Below are positions 37,453 through 47,890 of a stretch of 64,000 nucleotides of DNA, in pieces. This DNA is from Cafeteria roenbergensis (taxonomy: Eukaryota > Sar > Bigyra > Bicosoecida > Cafeteriaceae): assembly GCA_008330645.1 (NCBI GenBank), contig VLTN01000017.1, forward strand, positions 496,001-560,000, given 5' to 3'. The position numbers were made by a program, and so were the translations under genes. The notes beneath the pieces are model-generated. The model was not told the origin of the DNA and searched no databases. It saw only the letters and a list, made by a program, of their open reading frames with translations. Each line of letters starts with the position of its first letter. The first letter of the stretch is position 1.

Positions 37453-40227
37453 ATGGCCACGGAAGGTCCGACAGAGGCCGACGTACACGAGGCAGCGCAC
37501 TTGTTGGGCGCGGCTCTCTCTGACCGGCGGGCCTTTTCGGTCGTGATCGGGGGCGGCAGGCTGCCGCTGGCTGTCTACAATGTGGCGCTGTTTGACGCGA
37601 GGATGCAGGAGGCGCGGGGCATCAGGCTAGTGGGCGAATCGAGTTGGCACGTGGTATGGCGGGGCTTCATGAGGAGCATTGAGCGCATGGCGACGCGCGA
37701 CGCGCCCGGGTGCATCGCCATTGCAGCTCTGGTGGTCGAGTGCGCATCGGTTGCAGCAACAAGGGCGGCCTTGGCGCCGCAGACCATGCAGTCCCTGCGA
37801 GGCGCCCTGGACCGCGCTGCAGCTGGGCTGGAGCACATGCCGGCCTCCGCGTCGTGGCGCCGCACCGGGCACGCGGAGCGGCAAGGAATTTCGGATCTGG
37901 CCGCCGCCGCGCGAGGCATCCAGAGCGTGTTCACAGCAGGCGCGCAGAAGGACAGCCCTGCTACTGACGAAGCGGCCCAGTGCGTGGCGGCGCGGCGGCT
38001 GCAGCGGCCTGAGACGCGCTGCGACGCCCGGTTGTGCGCGCACCGCACGCAGCGGCGCCTCCTCGCCGCCATGCGCGCCAGCGGACCCCCCACCTCCGGA
38101 AGGCTCACCCTCGTCGCGGCAGAAGCTCTCCGCTGCCTCGCTGGTCTGCCCCCGCTCACCCGCGCGGACGCCAACGCGGTCATCAGCGGCGGCGGCAGGG
38201 CCGCCCACGCCGCGCCCAGCACCGGCACATCCGCCTCCTCCCGCCGCAGGCGTACCCGGCGAAACCGCGCCCGGCTGGACTCCGCATCTGCCCCGCCCCC
38301 GGCGGGCGAGGACGGCGCCCCGTGCCCCGACGGCGGACGCCACATCGACGCGGCGCTGGTCTCGCCCCGCGCCGTGATGGCACTGAAACACGTGGCCAAT
38401 GGCGAGTCCTCGCTAACGGACCTGGCCATCGCGTGCAGCGCGGGCGTCGAGGCAGAGGACGTCGACGCCGTGGCGGCGGCGGCGGCCCCGCCATCGGACG
38501 GGCGGAGAACCGGGGGTGCCGGCGGGGCGGCTGGCACCGGCTCCGGCTCCGGCGCCGGCTACGCAGGGCTGCCCTCGTCATCGTCATCGCCGTCGGCGGC
38601 GGCGGCGGCGGCGGCGGCTGTGGGTGCTGCGGCCGCGTTCGGCTCTGCCCGGGGCGCCGCGGCGCGCGACCCCTTTGCCAGGCTGGCCTCACTCGTGGTG
38701 ATGCGGGGAGCCGCACTCGCCGCGGCGGGGGCGGAGGCCGACGCTGTGGAGGCTGCCTGCGCGGCGCAGCGTGAGCCCGACTCCCCGGTACACCTCGCCG
38801 CGCTCGAGACGTGTCTCGCCTGCGCTGGCGAGCTCACGACAGCGGCGGGCGAGGCCGTGGCGGCGGTGCGGGCGGCGCCACCGGCGCTGGTTCTGACGGC
38901 CGCGCTGGTTCGGGAGGCGGCGGCGCTGGCCGGAGGGCCCCGGGCGGAGCTGCGCGAGGGCGGGCCCCCGCTGTCACCGCGCACGCGGCTGCTCCAGCGC
39001 GTGTGGTCGAGTACAGTGAGGCCATGGGTGCACCGCTCTGCCGTGGCAGCCGCCGCGGCGGCGGCCGGCGCCGGCGTGACCGGCCCCGCCGCGGAGGCCG
39101 AGGCTGCTGTGTCGGGCTTCGCCGACGACGAGCCGCCGCTGCCGCTCGTGGCCCCGGGCACGTCGGCCGAGGCTTGCGAGGCACTGGCGCTGGCGCTGGG
39201 GCGCGGCCTGCAGCCCGCCGATCTGCCCCCGCTGCTGACCAGGCTGCCGCTGGCGCCCTCTCCGCTGGTGCGCGCGCTTGTCAGGTCGGCCCAGGCGGAC
39301 CTGGAGGCGTCGGAGCGCCTCGCTGCCGCCGAGGCCTCCCCCGCCGCCGCCATCGCGGCTCTGCAAGCCCTGGCGCCAGACAGGCCCGTGCCGCCCGCCG
39401 CTGCCGCTGCCACTGCCGCCGCCGCTACCGCCGCCGCTGCCGCGGATGCCGGCTCCCTCGCGCCCGCGTTCGACCCCCGCGCCGAGTGGATTGCAAGGCT
39501 GCGCACGGGCTGGCTCTGCCTGCTGCGTTGGTCGATCGACGCAGCCATTGCGCCCCTCTTTCGGCGCGCCCCCGTGCTGCCCGAGGCTCGCGGCCGCGCC
39601 CCCCACGACGCCGCCGCTCCTGCGGATATGACCGTTGCGCGTTCCGTTGCGGAGCTGAGCCGCGCCGTGGCCGGGCACGCCCTCTCTGCGCCGCCCCCGC
39701 CCGCAGCCGCGCGGGCCGCCGTTGAGGCCCACCGTGCCGTGCTGGAGGGATGGGGCAGGTTCGAGACGCGCCGGGGCGACGTTGACTCCCTGGCCGACGC
39801 GGAGGACAGCGCTGCCGGGTTCGAGCGCGTCGCGCGATCTGCCGGCCCGCCGCACCTGTGGGCAATTTCCCGCCGCGGCGCCGGGGGCAGCGTGTCGAGC
39901 AACGCGGCGTCGCTCGGCATCCTTCGCGACCTCTCCTACGGCCTCAGGCGCCCGTTCGCGCCGGAGCCGTCGAGCGCGGCCGAGGCCGAAGAGGCCGCGG
40001 CAGCTGCCGCCGCCCGCCGAGGAACGCTGGACGGCGACCCGTGGGCGGGCCTCGCCACCCCGCTGCCGGAGCCGCTTCCCTACCCTGCCGAGGAGGCGCT
40101 GGCGGAGGCCAGCGAGGCGCCCGTCGCCGCGCCGCCCGCCGCCTCCTCCCCGTCCTCCTTCTGCAGGCCTGCCGACGCGGCCGTGGCGTCGCTGCTGCGG
40201 GGCGCGCGCCGAAGCATGGACCGGTGA
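37453..40227 (+). CDS. Uncharacterised Ala-rich protein
   Basis: 924 residues from the ATG at 37453 (MATEGPTEADVHEAAHLLGA); the frame is open further upstream, but this start follows a non-protein-like stretch. I do not recognise the family. The N-terminal 210 residues look folded: 'RRAFSVVIGGGRLPLAVYNV', 'SSWHVVWRGFMRSIERMATR', 'LRGALDRAAAGLEHMPAS'. The middle is helix-rich with Ala/Pro linkers (poly-Ala near 390). A second more ordered block is near the end: 'WAISRRGAGGSVSSNAASLG', 'LRDLSYGLRRPF'. The last residues are 'AVASLLRGARRSMDR'. No membrane spans, zinc ligands or nucleotide-binding motifs seen. Co-directional with TERT, 565 bp downstream. Confidence 0.6.
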   Translation: MATEGPTEADVHEAAHLLGAALSDRRAFSVVIGGGRLPLAVYNVALFDARMQEARGIRLVGESSWHVVWRGFMRSIERMATRDAPGCIAIAALVVECASVAATRAALAPQTMQSLRGALDRAAAGLEHMPASASWRRTGHAERQGISDLAAAARGIQSVFTAGAQKDSPATDEAAQCVAARRLQRPETRCDARLCAHRTQRRLLAAMRASGPPTSGRLTLVAAEALRCLAGLPPLTRADANAVISGGGRAAHAAPSTGTSASSRRRRTRRNRARLDSASAPPPAGEDGAPCPDGGRHIDAALVSPRAVMALKHVANGESSLTDLAIACSAGVEAEDVDAVAAAAAPPSDGRRTGGAGGAAGTGSGSGAGYAGLPSSSSSPSAAAAAAAAVGAAAAFGSARGAAARDPFARLASLVVMRGAALAAAGAEADAVEAACAAQREPDSPVHLAALETCLACAGELTTAAGEAVAAVRAAPPALVLTAALVREAAALAGGPRAELREGGPPLSPRTRLLQRVWSSTVRPWVHRSAVAAAAAAAGAGVTGPAAEAEAAVSGFADDEPPLPLVAPGTSAEACEALALALGRGLQPADLPPLLTRLPLAPSPLVRALVRSAQADLEASERLAAAEASPAAAIAALQALAPDRPVPPAAAAATAAAATAAAAADAGSLAPAFDPRAEWIARLRTGWLCLLRWSIDAAIAPLFRRAPVLPEARGRAPHDAAAPADMTVARSVAELSRAVAGHALSAPPPPAAARAAVEAHRAVLEGWGRFETRRGDVDSLADAEDSAAGFERVARSAGPPHLWAISRRGAGGSVSSNAASLGILRDLSYGLRRPFAPEPSSAAEAEEAAAAAAARRGTLDGDPWAGLATPLPEPLPYPAEEALAEASEAPVAAPPAASSPSSFCRPADAAVASLLRGARRSMDR

Positions 40228-40485
40228 GTGTGGGCCTCGCCGCTAGCCCCGCCGCTGGCCCCGCCGTCGGCGGACTGCGCCTGGGAGGGGGGGCGTTCTG
40301 TCCTGGCGGCGTTGCTGAGCGGGCAGGCGGGAGAGCGGGCAAGCACCCAACCGCACAGGCCATGCCCCATCCGCCACGTGTGCATTCCTGTATCTGAGTG
40401 CCCGTATGCCGTGTGGCGCCGCCGCCCGCCCACCCGCTGGCCCGCGTAGAATCGAAGCTCATACGGCTCGCAGCCACGTCCCCGC

Positions 40486-41853
40486 GTGTGCCCTCCACCC
40501 CCCCCTCTCCTCCCCCCCAACCCCGCCATGCAATGCACGCACCGCAGGCACAGATCGCCTCCTCAGACCCGCGACGCCCCGGCGCAAGCTGGCGCGTTCG
40601 CAACGCGCGCCACCGTCCCAACTGGCCGCCTTGGCCGGCGCCAGCTGAGTGAGACCCGGGCCCGCGAACCGAGCCCCACGCTCGAGGCAGCCGCAGCGGC
40701 CCAGCCAGGGCGGGGGGCTGCGCCGGAGTCGCTCGGCCCAGCGCAAGGTGGGCCGGAGAGGGGCCGAGGCGCGCGGCAGCGTCGGCCCATTGACGAATCC
40801 GGCGCTCGGCCGGGCGCCATTCGCAACGCGGCACAGCACAAGGCCAGCGAGGCAGCAGCCGCGCCCACAGCAGCACCAGCCGCCGCGCCCGCAGCAAAAG
40901 CAGCAGCAGCAGCCGCGCCCGCGAAGCGACCAGGAGGGCGTGCGCCGCAGCTGCGGCCGACGCACTTTTTGAGCGTGCGCCTCCGCAGCGCGGCGCTGTG
41001 GCGCGCAGTCGGCACTGCGCAGGAGCGCCTGCTAGCCGCCACGCCGCTGCCGCTGCGCGAGGCGCTGGTGCCTCCGGGCGACCTGCACATCACGCTGGGG
41101 GTGCTCACCGTGCTCTCTCCAGCGGCCGAAACGGTGGCCGCCGATGCGCTCAAGGCCGTCATGCCCAGGGTGCGTGCCCTGGCCGCAGAGGCGGCAGCTG
41201 CCGTCCTCGCTGCCGCCTCCCCCGTGCCGGCGGCAGCTGGCGGTGGCGCCGGTGCCGCTGCCGGCTCTTCCCTCCCGGCGGACCCGAGCGGGCCGGCCCT
41301 GCAGCTGAGCTTCGAGCCCGGGCTGGGCGCGTTCGGGTCCGGAGTGGTGTTCCTGCGGCCCGCCGCGGGCCCCATGCTGGCGGCGCTGGAGGCCATTGCG
41401 GAGGAGTGCGGCCGAGCCATGGAGCGGGCAGGGGTGGCCTCGCACACTGTTGAGGGCGCGGCCGCGGCGTCTGGGCAGGACGTCTCACTGGCGAAGCTGA
41501 CGGCTCTGCAGGGCGCGGGGCGGCTCCGCTGCGAAGGCGCCAAGGCGGGCAAACCCTGGCGCGCGCACGCCACCGTGGCCAAGATGAGCAAGTGGCGGGC
41601 GCCGCGGGGGGCGCCGCGGTCGCGGAGGCCGCGGGGGATCCCCAGGGCCGCGGTGGCGGCGGCTGTTGGGGAGGGCGTGGCGTGGCCGTCGGTGGGCGTC
41701 GACTGTGTTCAGCTCTGCCGAATGGCGGAGCGGGCCAGCGTGGAGGAAGAGGGCGGCGGGGAGGCAGCGGCTGAGCTGCTCGGGGCGGCGGCGGGGCCGC
41801 TGGGGCGGTGGCGGGGGTTCTATGCTGCGCCGGCAATGTTCCGTATCGAGTGA
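40486..41853 (+). CDS. AKAP7/ASCC1-like 2H phosphoesterase-fold protein
   Basis: 455 residues from 40486; a second ATG at 40528 is equally possible because the first 150 residues are low complexity. The folded part starts near 160 with '[21 protein letters not shown]'. Both 2H signature motifs are present: '[11 protein letters not shown]' (about 200) and '[12 protein letters not shown]' (about 361), each H-x-T, spaced by an Ala-rich insert. This arrangement is that of the AKAP7 nuclear-localisation-type 2H domain, where the two His residues hydrolyse 2',5'- or cyclic phosphodiester bonds or bind nucleotides. The region between the motifs contains '[11 protein letters not shown]', typical of the fold. 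Substrate unknown; RNA processing or nucleotide signalling is plausible. Confidence 0.8.
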   Translation: MCPPPPPLLPPNPAMQCTHRRHRSPPQTRDAPAQAGAFATRATVPTGRLGRRQLSETRAREPSPTLEAAAAAQPGRGAAPESLGPAQGGPERGRGARQRRPIDESGARPGAIRNAAQHKASEAAAAPTAAPAAAPAAKAAAAAAPAKRPGGRAPQLRPTHFLSVRLRSAALWRAVGTAQERLLAATPLPLREALVPPGDLHITLGVLTVLSPAAETVAADALKAVMPRVRALAAEAAAAVLAAASPVPAAAGGGAGAAAGSSLPADPSGPALQLSFEPGLGAFGSGVVFLRPAAGPMLAALEAIAEECGRAMERAGVASHTVEGAAAASGQDVSLAKLTALQGAGRLRCEGAKAGKPWRAHATVAKMSKWRAPRGAPRSRRPRGIPRAAVAAAVGEGVAWPSVGVDCVQLCRMAERASVEEEGGGEAAAELLGAAAGPLGRWRGFYAAPAMFRIE

Positions 41854-41932
41854 TGTCGCGGCGGCTTGGGGGTGGGTGTCGAGAGCGATTGCGCCATTTG
41901 AGAGCCACGGTGCCGCCGCAGCACACACCGGA

Positions 41933-41974
41933 AGCAGCAGCAGCAGCATCAGATGTAGCAGCAGCAGCAGCATC
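41933..41974. repeat. CAG microsatellite
   Basis: Two runs of AGC/CAG separated by TCAGATGT, in the convergent spacer between the 2H phosphoesterase and PrsW-like genes. A 14-base poly-G tract follows at 42093-42106. The spacer (41854-42152) holds nothing else I recognise. Confidence 0.85.
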
Positions 41975-42152
41975 GCATGGCGCGTGCATACGCAAAGGAA
42001 ACTGGGCGCGGGTGGCGGGGTCGAAGCTGGAGGCAAGAGGGGTGGGGCGAGAGAAGGCGAGTCCACCGGCCGGAAAACACGCAACGAAGTGCGGGGGGGG
42101 GGGGGGCAGCCAAAGTCGGGGATTCGAGAGGGGCGAGCGCGGCGCGGGCCGC

Positions 42153-43457
42153 TCAGGCCTCCTCCTCCGCCTCCGGATCGTACTGGTTCGCCTTGGCGAT
42201 GAGGCGTTCGCCCTCCGCGGCGCCCGCCGCCCTGACGAACTCCAGGGACGACTGGAAGTTGGTGAAGGCAAATACGGCGCCCACCACGACGACGGTGAGG
42301 GAGACGACGAAGTTGACGACGGTGAGCCACACCTCGGTCATGCCGAGGCGGCCCAGGATCATGGGGAGAGAGAGGACGAGGAGGTCGAAGGTGCCGTGGA
42401 AGAGGACGGGGCCGAGCATGGCCATGGGCCAGGACTGCTTCATTTCGGCGGAGCGGGTGAAGTCCCGGCGCGCGAGGTTCGCGGCCAGGAGCATGGAGCC
42501 CACGAGCTGCATGGGGAGGGCGATGGCGGTGCGGGCGAGCACCGTGGCGAGGCCCTTCTCGAGGCTCCCGCTGTCCTCGGTGGTGTAGACGAGGTTCTCG
42601 GCCGTTGCAAAGCCGACGGCCGCCGACCAGAGGAGCAGGGCGGTGGCGCGGGGGGTGAGCAGGTGGTCGGGCTGGCCGCAAGCGACGGCGGAGAGCTTGC
42701 CGGGCCGGCTGCCGCGGGAGGCCGGGCGGCCGCAGCAGGAGCAGCGCACGAAGCAGGCCTTGGTGGTCTCCTCCACGAGGGCCGATGCCAGGTAGGAGGT
42801 GAGGAAGAGGAACACGACGGTGGCCACGCTGAGCGAGAGGTGCACGCCGACGGGCGCGGACGACTGCTTGCCGCTGAAGCGGGCCGCGAAGGCCGCGCGC
42901 GCCTCCTTGACCGCGTCGGCAGAGAAGAGCACGGACACGAGCCCGGCGGTGAGCAGCGTCTCGATGGCAAGCGAGATGACGAAGCCGGCGGTGGCCGAGA
43001 TGCAGAAGCTGCGCACGAAGAGGTTGTCGAGCTGCTTCAGGTGCTCCTTCTGGGTAGGCGTGGCCTCCCAGTTGGGGCGGAAGTGCGGGTACAAAAGGAA
43101 CGTCGCCAGGGCCGGGAGGAGCGCCAGGGGCACAAGCAGCAGGCGGTTGAGGCTGGTGACCATGAGGGCGATAACGCAGGCAGCAAACAGGAGGATGAGC
43201 ACGATGTTCATCATGGACATGGCGCCCAGGAGATACGCCAGCCAGTCCCTGCTGGTGGCCCAGCACCCCTCGGCGCCCGCGGCGGCGGCCGAGGAGCTTC
43301 CGGGCGCCTTGGAGCCGCGGTCGGGGCGGGGGGCGGCAAACGCGCCCTCGCCGGCCCCCGCAGCGCCGCCGGCGGCCGGGGATCCGCCCAGCTCGCCGTG
43401 CCCAGCGGTGAACCGGGACGTGCTTTGAACATCTGGGCCGGCATCGGCGGCGGACAT
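42153..43457 (-). CDS. PrsW-family intramembrane protease-like protein
   Basis: 434 residues from the ATG at 43457 ([11 protein letters not shown]); an upstream in-frame ATG at 43541 is possible. PrsW proteins are polytopic glutamyl-type intramembrane proteases related to CAAX proteases. In bacteria they cleave anti-sigma factors. The three diagnostic motifs are here in order: '[11 protein letters not shown]' (about 227, E-E-x-x-K), '[14 protein letters not shown]' (about 281-290, F-x-x-x-E-N) and '[12 protein letters not shown]' (about 353, H-x-x-x-D). About eight hydrophobic spans are visible. After the first motif there is a CxCC...C cluster ('[12 protein letters not shown]'). The 60-residue N-terminus is disordered. 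Catalytic residues look intact. Eukaryotic members are little studied; substrate unknown. Confidence 0.85.
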   Translation of the reverse strand: MSAADAGPDVQSTSRFTAGHGELGGSPAAGGAAGAGEGAFAAPRPDRGSKAPGSSSAAAAGAEGCWATSRDWLAYLLGAMSMMNIVLILLFAACVIALMVTSLNRLLLVPLALLPALATFLLYPHFRPNWEATPTQKEHLKQLDNLFVRSFCISATAGFVISLAIETLLTAGLVSVLFSADAVKEARAAFAARFSGKQSSAPVGVHLSLSVATVVFLFLTSYLASALVEETTKACFVRCSCCGRPASRGSRPGKLSAVACGQPDHLLTPRATALLLWSAAVGFATAENLVYTTEDSGSLEKGLATVLARTAIALPMQLVGSMLLAANLARRDFTRSAEMKQSWPMAMLGPVLFHGTFDLLVLSLPMILGRLGMTEVWLTVVNFVVSLTVVVVGAVFAFTNFQSSLEFVRAAGAAEGERLIAKANQYDPEAEEEA

Positions 43458-43757
43458 GCTCGCCGGCGCCAACGCGTCGGGTGCGGCTGGGGCCTCTGCT
43501 CGCCGTCGCTCCACCGGCTGCCGGAAGAGCCAATGCTGCAACGCGGGGGAAAATCGGAAGCGCCAGTTGCCCTGGCGCCACCCGCCCGCCCCCCGGAGCG
43601 CGCCCCAGCGCCCCCAGGGCAGCCTTCCCGCGCCTCAGGGCCACCTCGCCTCCGCGGACCAACCGCGCCAGGCGCCCGCCGCCGCCCCAGGCCCCCCAGC
43701 CAGCCTCGCGCGAGTCAGCGCCGAGCCCGCCCCGTCCGCCAAGGCCCGTCCCGTGAC
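43458..43757. promoter_or_regulatory. Divergent promoter between PrsW-like gene and CDK gene
   Basis: There are 300 bp between opposite start codons. A GCGGGGGAAAA stretch near 43546 resembles, weakly, an E2F-type site. Role inferred from geometry. Confidence 0.4.
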
Positions 43758-45416
43758 ATGGACCGCTACGAGAAGCAGCGCCGAGTCGGCGAGGGCACGT
43801 ACGGCATCGTGTACAAGGCCAAGGACCGCGTTTCGGGCGACATTGTGGCATTGAAGCGCATCCGCCTCGAGAGCGAGGAGGAAGGCATTCCGTCCACGGC
43901 GATCCGCGAAATCGCGCTCCTCAAGGAGTTGCAGCACCCCAACGTGGTCAAGTGAGCAGCCCAACCCGAGCTCGGCTGTGCCCCGCCTGCGCCGCTGGCG
44001 CACGGACCCGTCGCTCCCCTCCCCGCAACGCGCCACGATGCCGGACCCCGCGTTGCCGTCCTCGCGCCCGGCCGGCCGTCCCGCCCGCTCTGCCTCCCGG
44101 CCTTGCAGCCCCGAGCAAGCCTTCGCGGTGCCCCGGGCAGCGCCTCTCCGGCCGTCTCGGCGCCCGCGCTCGCGCCGTGCCCTCTCTTCGCGCTGGCCCC
44201 TGGCGAGCTCGCCACAGAGCCGGGGCCGGCGGGAGAGGGGCCCGGAAAAGTTGCGCCGAGCAGTCACGCAGCGGCGCCGGCTCGCCGGCCCGCCGTCCGC
44301 GCCGCAAGGGCCGCTGCCCGCGCGCTCGAGGCGCCTTCCGTGCGCGCCTTGGCGGGAACCCCTGTGGCCGCGCGTGCGCCGCGTCTGGGCGGTGCAGCGC
44401 GCATCACAGCGCGCGCGCGCCCCCGCCGCGGACTGTGACTTGCGCACTTTGGGCCGCCCCGCTCCCCGCGGCGCGCATGCGACCCCACCCCGCCTCCGCG
44501 GGCCTGGCCCCTAGCGCGCCCGGTGGCCTTGACGCGACGTGCCCGCCCTGGTGTGCCGCGCGCCCGGTGTCTCCCCCGCTCGCGCCCCCGCAGGCTATAC
44601 GACGTGGTGCACACGGAGCGCAAGCTGACCCTCGTATTCGAGTTCCTCGACCAGGACCTCAAGAAGGTCATCGACGCAAGCGCGACTGATGGAGACATGG
44701 GCCTGGAGCTGAGCCTGCTTCGCTCCTTCCTGTTCCAGCTGTGCCGCGGAATCGCCTTCTGCCACCACCACCGCGTTCTCCACCGCGACCTCAAGCCCCA
44801 GAACCTGCTCATCAGCCGGGCTGGCGAGCTCAAGCTCGCCGATTTCGGTCTGGCCCGGGCCTTTGGCATTCCCGTGCGATCCTTCACGCACGAGGTGGTG
44901 ACGCTGTGGTACCGCCCGCCCGACGTCCTGCTCGGCTCGAGGCAGTACTCCACCCCCGTTGACGTCTGGTCCATCGGGTGCATCTTCGCCGAGATGTTCA
45001 CCGGCCGCCCCCTCTTCCCGGGCAAGAACGACGAGGACCAGCTGAAGATCATCTTCAAGACCATCGGCACGCCCACCCCCGAGACCTGGCCGCTCATGGA
45101 CAAGCTCCCCAAGTACTCCGCCGACGCCTTCCGGATGTACCCCCGCCCCCGCGACCTGTCCGCGCTCGTGCCGGGCATGCCCGCCGAGGGCGTTGACCTC
45201 CTCAGCCGCATGCTCGAGGCCGACCCCGCGCGCCGCATCTCCGCGCTGGACGCGCTCTCGCACCCCTTCTTTGCCGAGCTCCCCGAGGCCCTCAAGGCCG
45301 GCGGCATCACGGGGACCGCAGCGGCCGCCTCGGGGTGGGCAGGCAGCGCCGCCGGCGCTTCGAGCGCGGCGGCGGCCGCCGGCGCCGCTGCTGCGGACGA
45401 CGACTTGCCCATGTGA
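43758..45416 (+). CDS. Cyclin-dependent kinase of the Pho85/CDK5 type
   Basis: Exon 1 is 43758-43951 and exon 2 is 44594-45416; the 642-nt intron (GTGAGC...CCCGCAG) splits the Lys codon of 'NVVK-LYDVV'. Product 338 residues. Exon 1: '[14 protein letters not shown]' (Gly loop), 'VALKRIRL' (ATP-binding Lys) and '[17 protein letters not shown]' (PSTAIRE cyclin-binding helix). Exon 2: '[11 protein letters not shown]' (catalytic loop), '[21 protein letters not shown]', '[15 protein letters not shown]'. The T-loop '[19 protein letters not shown]' and '[24 protein letters not shown]' resemble yeast Pho85 and animal CDK5 more than CDK1, whose T-loop Thr environment differs. A 40-residue Ala-rich tail follows the kinase. 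It probably acts in cell-cycle or nutrient signalling with a Pcl-type cyclin. Confidence 0.94.
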
Positions 45417-46144
45417 GACTGCCACCAGGACCACAGCCCCGACTGCGTGTGTCCATGTCTGTGTCTGCGTGTATGGCCCGCGCGCGTGCGTCCCCTGGCG
45501 CTCAGCTCGCCCCAACGGGCCGAGGGCAACCAAACCCGCGTGGCTGCTGCAGCGCTTGCAAGGAAGAGGGGCTTCTGCCGTAGTCGCTGGGGAACAAATT
45601 TGCCGGGCGGCGCAGCGCATACACCGCAAAGCGGCTTGAGGAGAGTGCAGGTGCGTGTGTGGATGAGAAGCGAGGCGACAAGGCTTGCAAACGACTCGCT
45701 GGTCACCGGTTGAGAAATGAGGATGCAGCGACGCACGCTGAACCTCACCGACACTTCCGCACCCACCTCTTCTGAACTTCCCCCTTCCCAGTTCTCGCCC
45801 GACAGCCGCACCACCAAAGCGGCCGCAGCGACCCACCACATGCGCCCTGGGGGGCATCGACTGGCGGCCCGGGAGACTCGGAAGAGCATCCCCGGGACCT
45901 CCAGTCCCCGCCTCGTTCCACAGGGCAACCGAATGACCGCCCCTGCTCCAGGCCCGAAACCTCGGCCCGCTGCAAGAGCGAGTGGCCTTGGTGGACGCCG
46001 GGCGAATGCCTGGTCCTCCTCTGAAAGCCCCACGCGACGAAAGGGCGCGACGGCTTGGGCCGTCACCGCCCCGGCGGAGTCCTCCATCAGACGCGAAGCA
46101 TGCCAGGAAGCAGGTGCTGGTCATGCCGGTTGGCGCTGGTGCGC
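45417..46144. other. Convergent intergenic region, no gene seen
   Basis: The 3' flanks of the CDK gene and of the uL13 gene. GTGTGTCTGTGT-type simple sequence lies just after the CDK stop (45445-45475). No RNA gene or conserved frame recognised. Confidence 0.5.
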
Positions 46145-47116
46145 TCAGGCGGTTGCCTCGCGCACGGCCTTGGCGGCGGCCTTCTTGGACTGGTAGAAGG
46201 CGTCGCTGTGGATCTTGCGCTGCGACTCGAGGCGCTCCACGAGGTCGCGGTGCTTCCATCCCACGGCGTGGGCGAGGTCGCCGAGCTTGCAGAAGTCGCG
46301 GCCGGGGCGGAGCTGAAGGACGCGGAGGGCCTTGGGCACGACCATGCGCTTCATCTTGTCGAACGGGGGGGGGATGCCCTCGAGAGTCTTCAAGCGGGCC
46401 ATGGCGGCAGTGCCCCGCGCAGTCTTGTGCGGGATCATGCCACGGATGGTACGCCAGAGCATGCGGGACGGGGAGCGGAAGTGCACGGGGCCGCCGCGGC
46501 GCGGGTTGGTGTTCCGCTTCTTGTTGAGGAACTCGTGGAACTTGGTCTGGTTGCGGTACACTGCGCACGGCCAGAGGACAGGGTGCAAAAGAGGCATCGA
46601 TTCAGGGTGGGATGGGGCTGCAGGGCCCTGAGGCACGGGCGGCGCCGGCGCACAGCCGCGAGAGCGCGGTGGCCGGAGATACATGACGGCAGTCGACATC
46701 GACCGCGGCCGGCTGCCCCCCAACCGGTGCCCCTGGCCCAGCGCGGCCAGCCTCCCCCGCTCTGACGGGGAGGAACATTCCTTTGGTCGTGGCGGCCGCC
46801 GCTCCGCCTCCGGGGGGGCGGACGAGGGCCGCCGCGGGCCAGTGGTTGCCGGGCAGAGGTCGAGCAGCAAGCGGCCGTGTTTGTGTGTGCCCGCCAAACA
46901 GCCAGCCACGGCAGCAGCCCCGATGCGCCCGGGCCCAGACCCCGCGCAGGTGCTGCGGACTCGCCCCGCTGAAGACTCACGAGAGCCGGAGACGTTCACC
47001 TCCTCAGTGCGCACGCAGACGACCTTCTGGCCGCACAGGAGCTCCTTGGCGACGATGGACGCCAGGCGGCCGAGCAGGTGCCCGCGGCAGTCGATCACGA
47101 CGACCTTCTCGAACAT
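46145..47116 (-). CDS. RPL13A: 60S ribosomal protein L13a (uL13)
   Basis: Exons 47116-46981 and 46560-46145 (minus strand), 183 residues. The 420-nt intron (GTGAGT...TGCGCAG, phase 1) rejoins 'NVSGS' and 'LYRNQTK', which aligns with human 'NISGNFYRNKLKY'. The protein starts MFEKVVVIDCRGHLLGRLAS and contains 'RNTNPRRGGPVHFRSPSRM', 'GMIPHKTARGTAAM', 'LKTLEGIPPPFDKMKRMVVP' and 'LAHAVGWKHRDLVERLE', the whole conserved core of the large-subunit protein. It is slightly shorter than the human protein because the C-terminal basic tail is reduced. Head-to-head with the Kish gene. Cytosolic, essential. Confidence 0.97.
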   Translation of the reverse strand: MFEKVVVIDCRGHLLGRLASIVAKELLCGQKVVCVRTEEVNVSGSRESSAGRVRSTCAGSGPGRIGAAAVAGCLAGTHKHGRLLLDLCPATTGPRRPSSAPPEAERRPPRPKECSSPSERGRLAALGQGHRLGGSRPRSMSTAVMYLRPPRSRGCAPAPPVPQGPAAPSHPESMPLLHPVLWPCAVYRNQTKFHEFLNKKRNTNPRRGGPVHFRSPSRMLWRTIRGMIPHKTARGTAAMARLKTLEGIPPPFDKMKRMVVPKALRVLQLRPGRDFCKLGDLAHAVGWKHRDLVERLESQRKIHSDAFYQSKKAAAKAVREATA

Positions 47117-47576
47117 GATGGCCGGCTGCCGTCCTGCAAGAGATGGTCAGAGGAGAGAGGGGCGCGGGCGGTCGCTGGGGGGCGGCAGCGCAGGAGGCGG
47201 AGGGGGCGGGAGGCCTGCGATGGCAACAGCAGCAATGGCCGCGACCAGGCGGCGCCGAGGCGAGAGGGCGCCGCACCGCCCCCAGGCCCGGCTCCGCCGC
47301 GGCCCCCCACTAAAGCGCACGTGCAGCACACGCTCAGCACCGCCAGCACGGCCACTAGACTCACAACTCGGTGACGAGCGAGGTGACTGCATGTTTGCAC
47401 TCCGACACCCCATGACGGGGTTGACGTCGCGGGCCGAGCAGAGCCTGCAGAGCGACAGCGCTCCGGAAACGCGAGCAGCGCGCGCATGCGGCCCCCGCCA
47501 CGCCTGCACGGCGGGCCCGGGGGAAGCCGGACGGGAGCCGAGCGGGAGGCGCTGCCGTTTTGGGCGGCTGGACACC
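47117..47576. promoter_or_regulatory. Divergent intergenic region between uL13 and Kish genes
   Basis: There are 460 bp between opposite ATGs. GC-rich, with no clear core-promoter motif that I can name. Confidence 0.45.
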
Positions 47577-47890
47577 ATGGTGAGGCCCTGGGGAGCGCGC
47601 AAGGCACCGGAATCGCGGCCCGCCCGGCCCGCCAACTGGTCGCCGTTCCGCTGCCGAGCGCCACGTGCCCCTCGCAGTCGGCGATTTTCGACTTCACCAG
47701 CATGCTGACGGTGGTGCTCCTGTTCATTTGCACCATGGCGTTCCTGCGGCCGCGAATCTCGTGGATTTCGGCCCACCGCACCGGCTTCGAGGGCATCCCG
47801 TGGAAGCTCGCGCGCATCGGGGAGCGGGCCTCTCCGGCCGTGGCGGTTGGGTGTATTGCAATGGCCGTGTACATCTTGTTCATTGTGTAG
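47577..47890 (+). CDS. KISH: Kish/TMEM167, small secretory-pathway membrane protein
   Basis: The 71-residue product needs a first exon that is only the start codon: ATG at 47577-47579 is followed at once by the donor GTGAGG. A 98-nt intron ends CTCGCAG at 47677, and exon 2 (47678-47890) reads SAIFDFTSMLTVVLL. The joined start MSAIFDF aligns with human TMEM167A (MSAIFNF). The rest matches the family across its length: 'LLFICTMAFLRPRISWISAHRTG', 'GIPWKLARIGERASPAVAV', 'IAMAVYILFIV'. Two hydrophobic spans (about 9-25 and 52-70) are the family pattern. Kish (yeast Ksh1) is an early secretory-pathway protein of ER/Golgi. An unspliced reading starting at an internal Met would lose the conserved first eight residues. 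Confidence 0.93.

Noticed and set aside
43952-44593. Small gene within the CDK intron
   Set aside because: Open frames there are products of composition; flanking kinase blocks join precisely with GTGAG and GCAG signals.
45717-46196. 159-codon frame between the CDK and uL13 genes
   Set aside because: No conserved content, and its 3' end overlaps the conserved uL13 C-terminus on the other strand.
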